From Plutella xylostella (Eukaryota; Arthropoda; Insecta; Lepidoptera; Plutellidae): a DNA stretch of 64,000 bases. Each line of letters starts with the position of its first letter. Positions within the stretch are counted from its first letter, which is position 1. The translations under genes were made by a program, and so were the position numbers. Of the stretch, positions 44,601 to 54,700 are shown in pieces. The notes below the pieces were generated by a model. It was not told where the DNA came from, ran no database searches, and worked only from the letters and a program-made list of their open reading frames with translations. Location of the stretch: contig NC_063986.1 in assembly GCF_932276165.1 (NCBI RefSeq), positions 11,110,501 to 11,174,500 on the forward strand. The letters run 5' to 3'.

Positions 44601-47414
44601 GTATAACAGAACTACAAGACCCCAGCTCATGTCATGAGTTCTCCCAAAGCTACATGCACAGTATTGCACATTAGATCATTTTTTCTACTTAAGTAAATTA
44701 AAACCCGTAGCTGTCTCATTTTCGGTGATATCTTCGCCATAGCTCAACAATTCCAGCAGCATCTAACCATTTCTGCTAGAAAGATAAAACTTTGACTTTG
44801 ATAAACTAAAAAATTATGTACATATATGACTTTACTAAGTACGTTCAACAACAACATTCACATATAACTTCCAGATAAAGAAGGTGCTACCAGACTGCGC
44901 GTTGCCCAAGTCGCTCGGGGCCGCACAGGGCCGCACTCGGGGCCTGCTGGTGGGGGTGCTGCGCGACCTGCGCGCCCTGGTGTCCCGGGCGTATGTGGGC
45001 AAGTCCAGCCTTGTCATGTTCGTGTTCTTCGCTAATATGGCGGCGTGAGTTGTCTTCATTTTATGTAGATCTAATAGGTTCTTTAATTTTAAAGGGTAGC
45101 ATGGTCTTAAAATAAAAAAGTTTGAAAAGATACACCTACCTACCCCTAAAAATTTTGCGACAAATTTAAATTCGGTGAATAAAAATCGTAGTGCCCGAAG
45201 TTGGTTCATCATCATCAGCCAATAATCATCCACTGCTGGACATAGGTCTCTCCCAAGGAGCGCCACAACACTCGGTCCTCGGCCTTCCTCATCCAAACAC
45301 TACCCGCCAGGCCGCCACCCGCCTAAGGTCGTCAGTCCAGCGGGCAGGAGGGCGTCCCACGCTGCGTTTGCCTGTTCGTGGTCTCCACTCGAGAACTCGT
45401 CTACCCCAACGGTTATCGGTTCTTCGGCAGATATGACCAGCCCACTGCCACTTCAGCTTGCATATTTTGACAGCTATGTCGGTAACCTTAGTCCTCTGAC
45501 GGATAACCTCATTTCTGATACGATCCATCAGAGTTGAGAATGAGAGAGTTGAGAAGTTGGTTCGAGTGATATAACAACAAAGGTTTATATTCAATGGTCT
45601 CTTCATCACCATTCTCGTGTAAGAGGAAACCCTGTAGGGTGTAGGATGATTAGTTTTAAATTCTGTTTGACACATTATTTAAGTATGTTGCATCATATTT
45701 CCGCAGTGGTTTCGGCCTTAACCTGTGGATCCCGGAGCTCCTCCTCCGCATGCAGGGCAAAGCGTGCTCCTCGGCGACCAGCCAGCTGCTGAACCCCCCT
45801 GGGAGTCACCTGATGACCCACCTCAGCGGTCACCTCGGGAACAGCTCCGGCTACAGCCAGGCGCGCGTAGCGAGCCCGCCGTGCAACGAGGATATGGATG
45901 AAGATGTGAGTAATGAGCAAGCAAGCGCCTCTATTTTTCATTCGACTTATGCGTCCCAACGTCGAAATATCGCGCGAAATCTGGTAACACGAAATTCAAC
46001 TGGTTATAGCTCACGGATACCTTCATATTTAAACATGACTCAACATAACCAAATCTGCAACCTCACAGGTATTCACATCCGGCCTAATAGTCGGCGCGTG
46101 TTGCGTACTCGGGAACGCACTATGCTCCCTACTCTGCTCGCGAGGGGGCGGGCTCGGGGTGCGGCGCGCGGCGGCGGCGTGTGCGGCGGCGTGCGCGGCG
46201 GCGTGCCTCTGTCTCGCGGCCTGCGTGTGCGCCTGCGCAGCCTCCAGCCAGGTCGCCGTCGCGGCCGCCGCAGCCCTCAATGCGGCGTCCTTGAACGGGA
46301 ATGTGCTGCTGATAAGGCTGCTGCTGCATGCTTTGCCGGCTAAATTGAGGTTAGTTGTTGCTTCTGATTTTAGAAAAAGTTATTTGTAATTAGGTGCTCG
46401 ATGAGGAAGGCTGAGAAGACAGTGTTGTGGCTCTTCTTGTGTGAACCTTATGTCCACCATCCAAGCACATGCCACCAAACGCCACCCATCATTATTACCT
46501 ATCACACCCCGAGAAATCAGAGACAATTAAAAATCTATTGTGCCTGCCTGTAACTATGGGTCGCCGGAACTCGATGCTTAATGAGTGGCTGCTATTCCTA
46601 TTTATCTCTGACATAAAATAAATAATTAATACATTTGACTAATCCCTCCTTCCCTGTGCAGTGGTCTCGGCGTGTGTTGGGGCGCGTGGTGGGGGCGCGC
46701 GGGGGGCGTCGCCTCCAACCTCGCCGTGGGGGCGCTGCTCGACTACTCCTGCCCTGCGCCCTTCGTGGCTGTGGCCGCCTGCCTCACTAGTGAGTCTGAA
46801 GCCTAAGACTATATATCGGTGACGGTGCATCTTAATAATTAAATCTCCTGAAATTATCCAAGAAGAAGAAAGGACTCAAGGAGTAAGAGGAAATAGCATA
46901 GGTACCTCAAACTGACGTGCCGACACCAGTGATATCGTTAAAATAATGTATTTTTTGCATTCATTACCACCGTGGATATCCCTACATACCGCTAGTATTA
47001 AGTAAACGGTAGTTTCTGAATGAATAAAAAGTGTTATGGCAGTCCTCAGGAAAGGCCTATGTCCAGCGGTGGATGATATTCGCTGATGATAATAGAAATA
47101 AAGTAAATTTTTTCTGCAGGTATTACACGCTAACAATGTTTTAAGATCGCTTATTGCTAGTCATCTCTGATTACCCTTTACTAAAATTTTGGGGATTACA
47201 GTCGAGAGCATAATAACGTACATAATACTTTGTATGTACTTAGTATGTTAATTTCCCCAATTTTATACTTCCAGTATCAATAGTAGCCATCGTGATGATC
47301 AAACTGGACAAGTCGTCAGAGCCAGCCACGGACCACGCGGAAGATGAACTGGACCTGGACAGCAGCAAAGACAAGACTGTCACCCTCGACCGATACATAT
47401 CAACCCACATGTGA
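32662..47414 (+). CDS. SV2-like MFS transporter, complete (gene 3)
   Basis: A 570-aa multi-pass transporter, substrate unknown. Exons: 32662-32692, 35528-35614, 38115-38276, 39949-40116, 41306-41422, 43255-43484, 44875-45044, 45707-45905, 46069-46349, 46662-46789, 47275-47414 (1713 nt, phases consistent). The first small exon (MVCKVVPTSE) is the least certain. Family marks: YETALDAAG before helix 1, the motif-A-like GVAGDVVGRRNVL, and PESPRLLTDTG after helix 6. It differs from its paralogues in several ways: the exon for helices 3-4 is short (117 nt), the loop after helix 7 is long and rich in Ser, Gly and His, and one helix is almost entirely Ala and Cys. Introns carry many repeats. The gene is tail-to-tail with gene 4. 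AATAAA follows at 48146. Confidence 0.85.
33120..33540 (+). repeat. tRNA-like SINE remnant and adjoining lepidopteran repeat
   Basis: GGGTTCGAATCCCC at 33184-33197 is a pol III B box. Downstream CCTAGTCCACCAAGCTAGCC and GTGCGGCTTGGTGGAC resemble blocks often seen in lepidopteran repeats. No cloverleaf that would make a functional tRNA. Intron 1 of gene 3. Confidence 0.45.
33818..34026 (+). repeat. Dispersed repeat (AGCTGTTCCCGCGCGCTTCG), copy 1
   Basis: Starts CTAGCTGTTCCCGCGCGCTT, contains CCAAATTTCATTCAAATCCG and a (CAGA)n tract, and ends TTATAATATTAGTAAGGAT. A shorter copy is at 51441-51612. Likely the tail of a non-LTR element. Confidence 0.65.
35659..35690. repeat. Fragment of the GGGCAATGAAA MITE
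   Basis: ACACTCACGAGCAATGAAAA matches one end of the mariner-like MITE. No opposite end is present. Confidence 0.4.
35767..35890. mobile_element. 118-bp palindromic MITE with TAA target duplication
   Basis: Arms begin GGGTGGGTTGCACCATTTAA and match for nearly 50 bp around a short loop, flanked by TAA at 35767-35769 and 35888-35890. Harbinger-type duplication. Intron 2 of gene 3. Confidence 0.75.
36612..36827. repeat. Mariner-like MITE (GGGCAATGAAA family), diverged copy
   Basis: Ends CTCATGGGCAATGAAACAGT and TTTTCATTGGGCGTGAGTG. The interior shares ACTCCTAAACG and TAGCTT blocks with the copy at 14003-14235. Confidence 0.6.
38744..39042. mobile_element. Near-perfect 299-bp palindromic element
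   Basis: The left arm contains AAAAAACCGACTTCAAAAAA and the right arm its reverse complement. The arms pair for about 140 bp, including CAGGAACTGTTCTTTTTTGA. A third TTTTTTTGAAGTCGGTT occurs at about 39516-39532, so a longer composite element 38759-39535 is possible. Intron 3 of gene 3. Confidence 0.7.
39718..39892. mobile_element. Palindromic MITE with GGGTACTGACCAA ends
   Basis: Ends TGGGTACTGACCAA and TTGGTTAGTACCCA, with inner arms ACAGCGAGCATTCGTACAGT / ACTGCACGAATACTCGCTGT around a short loop. It ends about 55 bp before exon 4 of gene 3. Confidence 0.65.
41391..41508 (+). repeat. Duplicated exon end and 5' splice site in gene 3
   Basis: The 35 bp from GAGCTTCGTGGCC through CCAGGTA occur identically at 41391-41425 (end of exon 5 plus donor) and 41474-41508. 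Reading through to the second donor meets TAG, so only the first can give the conserved protein. Confidence 0.8.
41573..41722. repeat. Palindromic MITE (GCTAGC family), copy 2
   Basis: Ends TTGCTAGCCTAGAATGGGGC and GCGCCCCATGCTAGCCC with an internal inverted GTCAAAAGTTTT / AAAACTTTTGTCAC. Same family as 12462-12596. Intron 5 of gene 3. Confidence 0.6.
42296..42562. mobile_element. Long palindromic MITE with ACAGGGTGTTGCAAAA ends
   Basis: The arms contain GCCGAAACCTACATGTGCAG, ATATCTAAGCCC and AATCAGAATTTG with matching inverted copies; the loop is around GTTATCCATAGAAACTTTGT. A half copy is at 31628-31762. Intron 5 of gene 3. Confidence 0.7.
42905..43025 (-). repeat. tRNA-like SINE remnant
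   Basis: On the - strand TAGTGGTTACGTAATAATTC resembles a tRNA A-box region and CCGGGTTCAACACCCGG a B box. It is spaced like a tRNA 5' half and T arm but is degenerate. Intron 5 of gene 3. Confidence 0.45.
43488..43726. mobile_element. MITE inserted right after exon 6 of gene 3
   Basis: About 233 bp with inverted ends GCATCGAAGTAGAAAAAAGG and TTTTTTTCCACTTCGATG (a further AAGGAAGCTCGCTAAC / GTTAGCAAGATTCCTT pairs inside), flanked by GGT on both sides. It starts 7 bp after the exon end, so only GTTGGT of the native intron start remains. Confidence 0.65.
43789..43978 (+). pseudogene. Partial duplicate of exon 6 of gene 3
   Basis: A 190-bp copy of 43295-43484 encodes the helix plus PESPRLLVDTG motif without stop codons and keeps an AAG|GTTTGT donor. 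It lacks the first 40 nt of the exon and the acceptor. No upstream AG joins it to exon 5 in frame, and an in-frame TAA lies just before it. Downstream intron sequence (GTGAAGTTTTGGTG) is duplicated too, giving a unit of about 258 bp. Confidence 0.75.
44280..44400 (+). repeat. tRNA-like SINE remnant
   Basis: GGGTTCGATTCCC at 44361-44373 is a B box, preceded by GGGGCAACGCACCTTCGTCT. The sequence has no complete cloverleaf. Intron 6 of gene 3. Confidence 0.4.
45190..45675 (-). mobile_element. LINE 3' fragment (RTE/Jockey-like)
   Basis: The - strand frame contains ICKLKWQWAGHICRRTDNRW and RSVGRPPARWTDDLRR, the reverse-transcriptase C-terminal signature also seen at 30248-30600. 5'-truncated, non-coding now. 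Intron 7 of gene 3. Small related 3' scraps appear near 40446-40510, 47030-47098 and 51308-51400. Confidence 0.8.
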
Positions 47415-48747
47415 ACTTTATGCCTCATACAGAATATACTGTAGACTCTGAAGCAACAGAAATAAGTGTAAACGGTAAAAGTTTACTAGGTAAACTATTT
47501 TTATTTGTATAATGTCTGACACTAACTTGAGTCTTATTCTTTTTCATTCATTTAGGGCTCCTACTTAGTTTGAGAAAAAAAAACTCCCATCTTTTACCCG
47601 TTGCAAAGCTAGCGGAATCTAGAAGGTATTCTATTCTATTCTAGAAGGTATCTTAAGTATTAAATGTTAGAGACAACATAATGTTGATTTTGAGGTAAGA
47701 GGAAAGTAAGTTGGTGTATGTGGTGATAAAAAGGTACTTACCATGAAAAGCGTTCGCCAGACGTGTAAGATAAGATAAAATGTTTTCTATCCTATTTTTA
47801 TAATGATAAGATAAATTATTCACACTGTGCCTTTTGCCTTTCTGTATCGTGTCGTGTCTGTATTTATAAACAAAAAAAAATGTCGTAAGTATAACAAAGT
47901 GAAATATTATATTCCATAGGTACATTATAGCTAATTTATGATCTCGTTGTAAGATAATCTCAAACCTTTTGTATGAATGAAAAGTATGTAACCCAATATA
48001 ACTTTACTATGCTTTTATCGAATATAGTTGATAAGTATAATAGTGGTGCAAATGAAGAAATGTGGTCCAATCACGGAGAAAAATTTAGGAGTGGGACACT
48101 TAACTGCAGGTAGGTACTGATTAAGATTTAGTAGTGATTTTATGAAATAAATGGACTACAATTAAAATTAAGTACTGTAAGATGTGATAATTATTTTATG
48201 AGACGCATATTTACACGCTTATTACAATTTTATATTTATCTACCGCTGCTGCTTACTGTACAAGGAGTGTATATCTAATATGAATAAATTTGACTATTTT
48301 TAATAACGGTATGATTTTATTTAAAATAAAGTTCTTATGTATTACATGTAAGTAGGTAAATATAAATGTATACTTATTATTTTCCATTTGGATGGTCTTA
48401 CATAGCCGTGCTATCAATCTCGTAGCATTTAATAAATTCTTCATACAAAAGACATCAACGCGTTGCCTCATATTTTGAAAGTTCTAAAGTCTCTTCGATC
48501 AAGTTGCTTATCTACAAAGCGTATGGCAATATATGTATTTGCGGATATGAGATCAAGATAATATACTACTTAAATAAAATAAAAATATATTTACTGTAAT
48601 GGCACTATACAATCCGTATTCGTTCTCAACTGCAAGCATCTTCAGTCCAACTAGCCTATCACAACGGTTTTCAGACATTCCTATCCTGCACTAAGAGGAT
48701 AATTGTCTAGAAGCTATTTTACACCTTTTTTTTATAAACTTGTGTAT
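47415..48747. other. Convergent intergenic region between genes 3 and 4
   Basis: No gene seen. It holds the two 3' UTRs: + strand AATAAA at 48146-48151 (gene 3) and - strand AATAAA at 48321-48316 (gene 4). AT-rich throughout. Confidence 0.5.
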
Positions 48748-51700
48748 TTAAAGTCTAGTTTCTTCTCTCTCTGGAGGCTTGTCTGGAGGTAGGAACCACG
48801 CTGCTACTACTCCACCTGAAAAAGGGGAAATTATTTCAATTAATTGTCAACTTATCAGGTTTGGTTTTTGTAATTGGACATTTTTGGACCATTGCCAATC
48901 GTAACACCGAAAAGATCTGACAGACGAACGAAACGCGCAAAATAATCCATGTTCTCAGAATTTTCCACCGATGCCATAGGACATGTATCCTCCACACTGT
49001 TTAATGTTTGTGATAATGACATCTCCAACCCGTTTGCCAAGCGTGCAGATGATGGCGATAATCATCCTATCTTGAAGAAGGCCCATGTCCAGCAATGGAC
49101 TATTACGCGCTGTTTCTCGTTTTTGCTTTAATGAAGTAAGTATAGTATAGATACGTACTTGCGACGAGCAGCGACCACAGGTAGAAGGTGAGGCTGCAGC
49201 GGGTGAACAGCAGGTTTCCCACCACGTTGATGCCCACGAACGTGCTGCTGCGGCCCACCATGATGCTCAGGCACGCCACCATGCCCCTGGAACAACACAA
49301 CGTACCGTTTTAGATCCTAATTACGTCCTTGGCTGACTTTTGATGAAGGCTCCCAATTTCATTGGTATCAGACATCTACGGAGAAGATGGTATAGTTCCC
49401 AAGTGGATGCATATGAAGTGTCATGTCAGTACCAAAGTACATAAAATAACTCTATGCATCAGTCTCATCATCCAACCTTGGATACTAACGGAATTGGCGC
49501 ATGGGTCAGTCAACTTATTGTACAGTATCAATTTATTAAACCAAAGTGGGAACCATAAATTAGAATCACAAACTGATATACCATACAAAAATAGGCTAGA
49601 TGACTGGACTAGTCTACAGAGGCAGTTAATATTAAAACAACCAACCAGTAGGTACAACGCGTAGTTCATTCTAATCTATTGTAGTACCCCTTTGCTTTTA
49701 CTCACCTATACGAAGTAGGAAAGAGATCAACAAAGTAAGACGCCAAGATCCCCATTCCCAAACACGTGCAGGTCAGCACCATGAAGAAAATCACGCTGGA
49801 TATCGGCTCCGGCATCAGGTTAAGCAATATTCCACTCAGTGCCGACGAGGATAGGATCGTTATTAGCACGGCCTTCCGATGGTTGGGGAGCTGGGAGAGG
49901 AGGAAGTTGAGGATGGCGAATATTGTTTGAGACGCCATGAGGGTGAAGAGGGAGTCGTCCTTCACTGCGCCTTCGCAGAGGGTTGGTATCTGAAAAGAGA
50001 TAAAGGATTAATATATTTTAGATATATTACTAGCATATTCTTGCGTCCTATGTACGTTGATTCATCACTGGCACTTAACGTTAAATGCCCGATGGAAAAG
50101 TCACTAGCCCATGTGGAGTTTTTGAATAACTACCGTACCGTAGCGTGTAACACCTTCCCTGCCTCCAGCCCGCTGGACCGAAGACAGTGGCCCGCCACTG
50201 TCTGTAGTCTACGCCACTGTCTCTATAGGTATTATGTGAATCAGGTAAGCCTAAAGCAGAATTTTATTTTCCTCCTTCCTTTTATTTTCTGTACAGCACC
50301 GTTATCAACGAACCTATAGATATATAAAACGATATCGCGATTCGCTATAAGCAAAACACTGCATGTCATTGGTAGAATGTGCATTAAACGAGTTTATCTA
50401 CGTCAATTTAAGATGCCGTGCCAGTTTGACGATTGTTACCTAATGTAGATAACGACAAATACATAGTATACATACAGCAGTAGTGGTATTATCAAAGCCG
50501 GTCGACTCCACGGTGACATTGCTGACCGGGCGGTGGCTAGTGATGAGCGCGCACAGGTTGCCGGGGTTCCCCTGGTGGTGCTCCAGCGCTGTCCTCAACT
50601 CGTCCATGATGAGGGGCAGCCAGGTCAGGAAGCTGTTGTTACTGGGGAAGAAAATTGGGTTTAATTTTTATTGCTGCATAGTAACAAAGCTGTAAGGCCG
50701 TTTCTGAATGGGAAGAAGTTGGCGATGTATGCAGCAGGTCTCTTATTTGAGCCATAGGTATGCTTTCTTTGCCTCCATCAATTAGTTTTAATTTCTCCAT
50801 CAATTTATACGAGTACGTTTAATGTTCTGTTAATGCAGAATGTAATAAACAGGGTAAGAAGTTAAAAAAAAACTTGTTCTAAATGTCAATCTTTCGAGTT
50901 GCAAAGCTAAGTTGCAATTTACCACTTTGGGTAAGATCAAATCAATTATCTACGAACAAAACGCATCTTATTTTATATACAGGCTGGCCCTGTACCATAA
51001 TTCAGTAATCTAAGACCCAAACTCAAAGGCAACTCACGTGATATAGACCACAAAGACGATATAGAACAGCTGTGCAGTCCGCTTCACTAAGGGTGGCCGG
51101 AACAGCGGCGCGCTCTGCTCGTACAGGTTGTGCAGCAGCGAGCGCTCCTTGCCCGCGTTGAAGTACTCCGGGAGCTGGAGGGATGACACCTGAAGAGGAG
51201 CATTGTGATTGATGGACATTAAAATTGCGCTAAGGAATTTCTGGAAATAAGGCCCAGAGGTGTGTATCAGTCTGACGGTTTCATAACCCTCAAGCTAATT
51301 AAAATAAAGTGGAAGACCACTGTTGGACGTAGGCCTCTGTCGAGTCTCTCTTACGAGGAAAGCCGCAACTATCCATCCTCGGTTAAGCTTCCACAATGTT
51401 AGTTTATATCCAGCAGTCACATGAACAGGTTTTATAGATCACTAGCTGTTCCCGCGCGCTTCGCTTCGCCTATGTTCTTTCCCAGGGTCTAGACCGTATG
51501 TATACCAAATTTCATTCAAATCCGTTTAGTAGTTTTGGCGTGAAAGAGTAACAGACAGACAGACAGACAGACAGACACAGTTACTTTGGCATTTATAATA
51601 TTAGTTAGGATGATGACATTATATGTTTAAAATATTCCCTTTCTACAAAAGTATAATCAAGTTAAAGTAACCTTAAACTCTTCTGGATCCTCTCGATTAT

Positions 51701-54700
51701 TAATCGCGTACATCTTCTTCAGCACCTCCAGGGCTGCCTCATTCTGGCCAGTGTTGGCGAGGAACTTGGGCGACTCGTAGAAGAAGTAGATGGCGAGGGC
51801 CCCCAACCCTGACGGTAGTGCCAGGATAATGCAAAGCAGCCGCCAGGGTCTGAACACGATGCCGAGCCACGGGATCGGAGACGCGAAGTCCAGTTTTAAC
51901 ACCGGGAATGCCAGGACTGGAAGGGATAAGAGTTGAATTAAGAAGCTGGCGTTCAACCCAATACTTGATAAATGACCTCAGTAATGACAAAGTGGTGAGA
52001 TTATGACAACACACACTCACGTAGATTCTTCGTTAACGACGTAGAATCTACGTGAGTGAGTTTATCGTCGATAAACGTCACTAGGTATATACCTAGTGAC
52101 GTCGATAGTGACGATATCGGGATTCGCAATAAATACGGCGCTGTGATTGGTGGAACACGCATTAAACGAGTTTATCGACTTCGATTACGAACTCGTGTAA
52201 CGGCAGGAGGACGGAAGTTAGCTCTTTTTATTATACATATTATTACATTTATTGTATTTCAGTAACGGATCCTTCGCGATCGCGATTCCCGATAAATTCG
52301 GCGCTGTGATTGTTTGAAGGCGCATTAAACGAGATCGTCATCCTTAACCGACCCTTTCCGAAGGATCAGATGTCATATAAACAGAGGGTCTCACTGGTTA
52401 CCTCCAGCACTTACTAGCGGCGGCGGCGGGCGAGAACAGCAGGAAGCACGTCATCAGCAGCATGTACTTGTTGCGCACGCGCAGCGCGCACGACTCGCCC
52501 ACCAGCGTGTAGGCCGCCGAGTTGGCTGCGCAGGCGCTGGAAAAGATGAAGCCAAAAATGACATAATTTTTTTCCGTGAACACGATAGTTAAAACAAGAG
52601 CTGGACCAGAGTTTTGTCACCGTGTTGAAACGATTAGCCAGTCAGATCAGAGGTTATTGTTCCCTGGACCTTGGATACCTTATGTGGATACGTGATGCCT
52701 CGGGCACGTGAAAATTTCAAAATAACCTGAAAGCATCGGCCAACAATGCCACTGCTACACGTAGTCTTCTTTCAAGGGGCGCTACAATACTTTCTCCTCG
52801 GTCTTCCACATATTATATTAACACTATTCCAGCTACATATTCAACGCCGTGGCGTCAGTGCAATGGACCCAAGCTTTGATCTGAACAGCATACGATTTGT
52901 TGTAGACCGTTCTTGTAAATAAAACCCACAGCGATTATTACAGAACAAGAGATACTTGTATTGGAAACTCACAAAGCAGTGGCAATTAGAATACATGAAA
53001 CAGAGACACATCTATTGGAGACTCACAAAGCAGTAGCAAAGAACTTGATCATGGCCAGCAGCAGCCAATTAGTCGAGAAGCAGCTGGCACAGGAGAGCAG
53101 GAAGCCGGCGGGCATGGACAGCATGAGGGTGAGCCGGCGCCCGCGCGTGTCCGAGATGTAGCCCCAGAAGTACGATGCTAGCAGGATACCTGGGGAGAGG
53201 GTGGTGATGAGGAACCGTAGCTGGGTGGTATAAGATGTAAGGGTTACGTCGCGTCGTGCCACTCTCTTGCATTGCATTTAACATCAGCGAGTAACGTAAC
53301 GTTATTACAACGAGACCTCATATATCGTGTTTATTGTATGGAGCCCCATGAGCCCTAACATTACGTAGGTTTATGTCGCACAGGGTGCTATGAGAGATTT
53401 TTTCGGGTTTATCTTTATTTTTTGTAAGCAGAGTTAAATATACGACATTCAATAAGCATGAAAAAACGATTAGCACCATAAAAGTTTATCTGAAAATGTT
53501 TCACCGAGACTTTTTTGATAAGAATTTGCAATTATGGGTACGGCTTCTAGACATATTTCTAGCAAACGTACCTTTTCCATCCTGAATGGTAATAAAACGA
53601 TCCATTTCAATTTTAAAGCTTTGGCTGTTTCACGATCTTACTCTTGTGAGAAGCTTTTATTATAGGAGAGAAACAAATGTAACTGCAGCTATTCCAAGTA
53701 GGTCGATAGTTATGTCGTCTTTGATGCCAAATCCCGAACAAAGCACGTTTATTAGTACGGAAGACATTGTATATTGTATACTAGGAAAAAATACATAAGT
53801 ATTATTTATTATTATGATAATATAAAGTTACAATAAGGCTGATATTAGGCACGTTAAGTAATGATTCACTTTGGTCTAATGGTCATGTTTCTTGATTGTG
53901 GTTGCATTTGCTAAAATAGGAATACTTGCACCCGACGTAAAAAGAAAGGTAAGTGTCGATCTATCGGTATCGTATCGTATCGTATTGAACCAAACGGATT
54001 TCCATAAATGTATCGAGAAACGACGTCGACAGTACTGATGAAGTTGACGCACTTGTGTGAATTTCTATACAAAGAATACTGAATGTGATGCGTCCGTTGT
54101 GTACGATACCAATAGGTAGACGCTTTCTTCGGATAGTATAATATAACTCCATGTAATCTCACCTACATAAGGCAGTGAGGTGAGGATGCCCTTCTGCGCC
54201 AGCGTGATGTCCAGGTCACAAGCCGCCTGCACCACCAGAGTGAACCCGAACAGGTCGCACCCCACCCCCAGCAGGATCAGGGAACAGGTGCAGACGAGGC
54301 CGATGTTGTAGATGCCGTTGCCTGGAATAGGGAGGAATAATAATAATAAAAAATATGTGCGGACATCTCAGACACGGCCATCCGACCCCAAACCCGTGAT
54401 AAAGGTGTCGGACAGCTGATATATCTACACAAATATATCGATAGATACATATTAAATAGATAAACGACGACCAGACACAAGGCAAGGAATAAGGGTGATT
54501 TTCGAAAGGTAGTAGGCCGCGGTTCAGGCAAAGCTGAAGTTTTAAGGAAGTTGTGTATATTATGTTGGTATATTAAAATTTGGTAGCACGTGTTATAAAG
54601 AACAGTTGATAAGTCACTCGAAAATTCTTCTTTCAAGCACACCTGCACCCTATATAAGTTGGTTGGTCGTATTAGAAAATAACTACTACTACTGAAAGTA

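Noticed and set aside
46029..46329. - strand Ala/Arg/His-rich ORFs
   Set aside because: Antisense shadows of the GC-rich exon 9 of gene 3.
49362..49664. 100-codon + strand ORF in an intron of gene 4
   Set aside because: No recognisable domain or signal; the length is within chance for this sequence.
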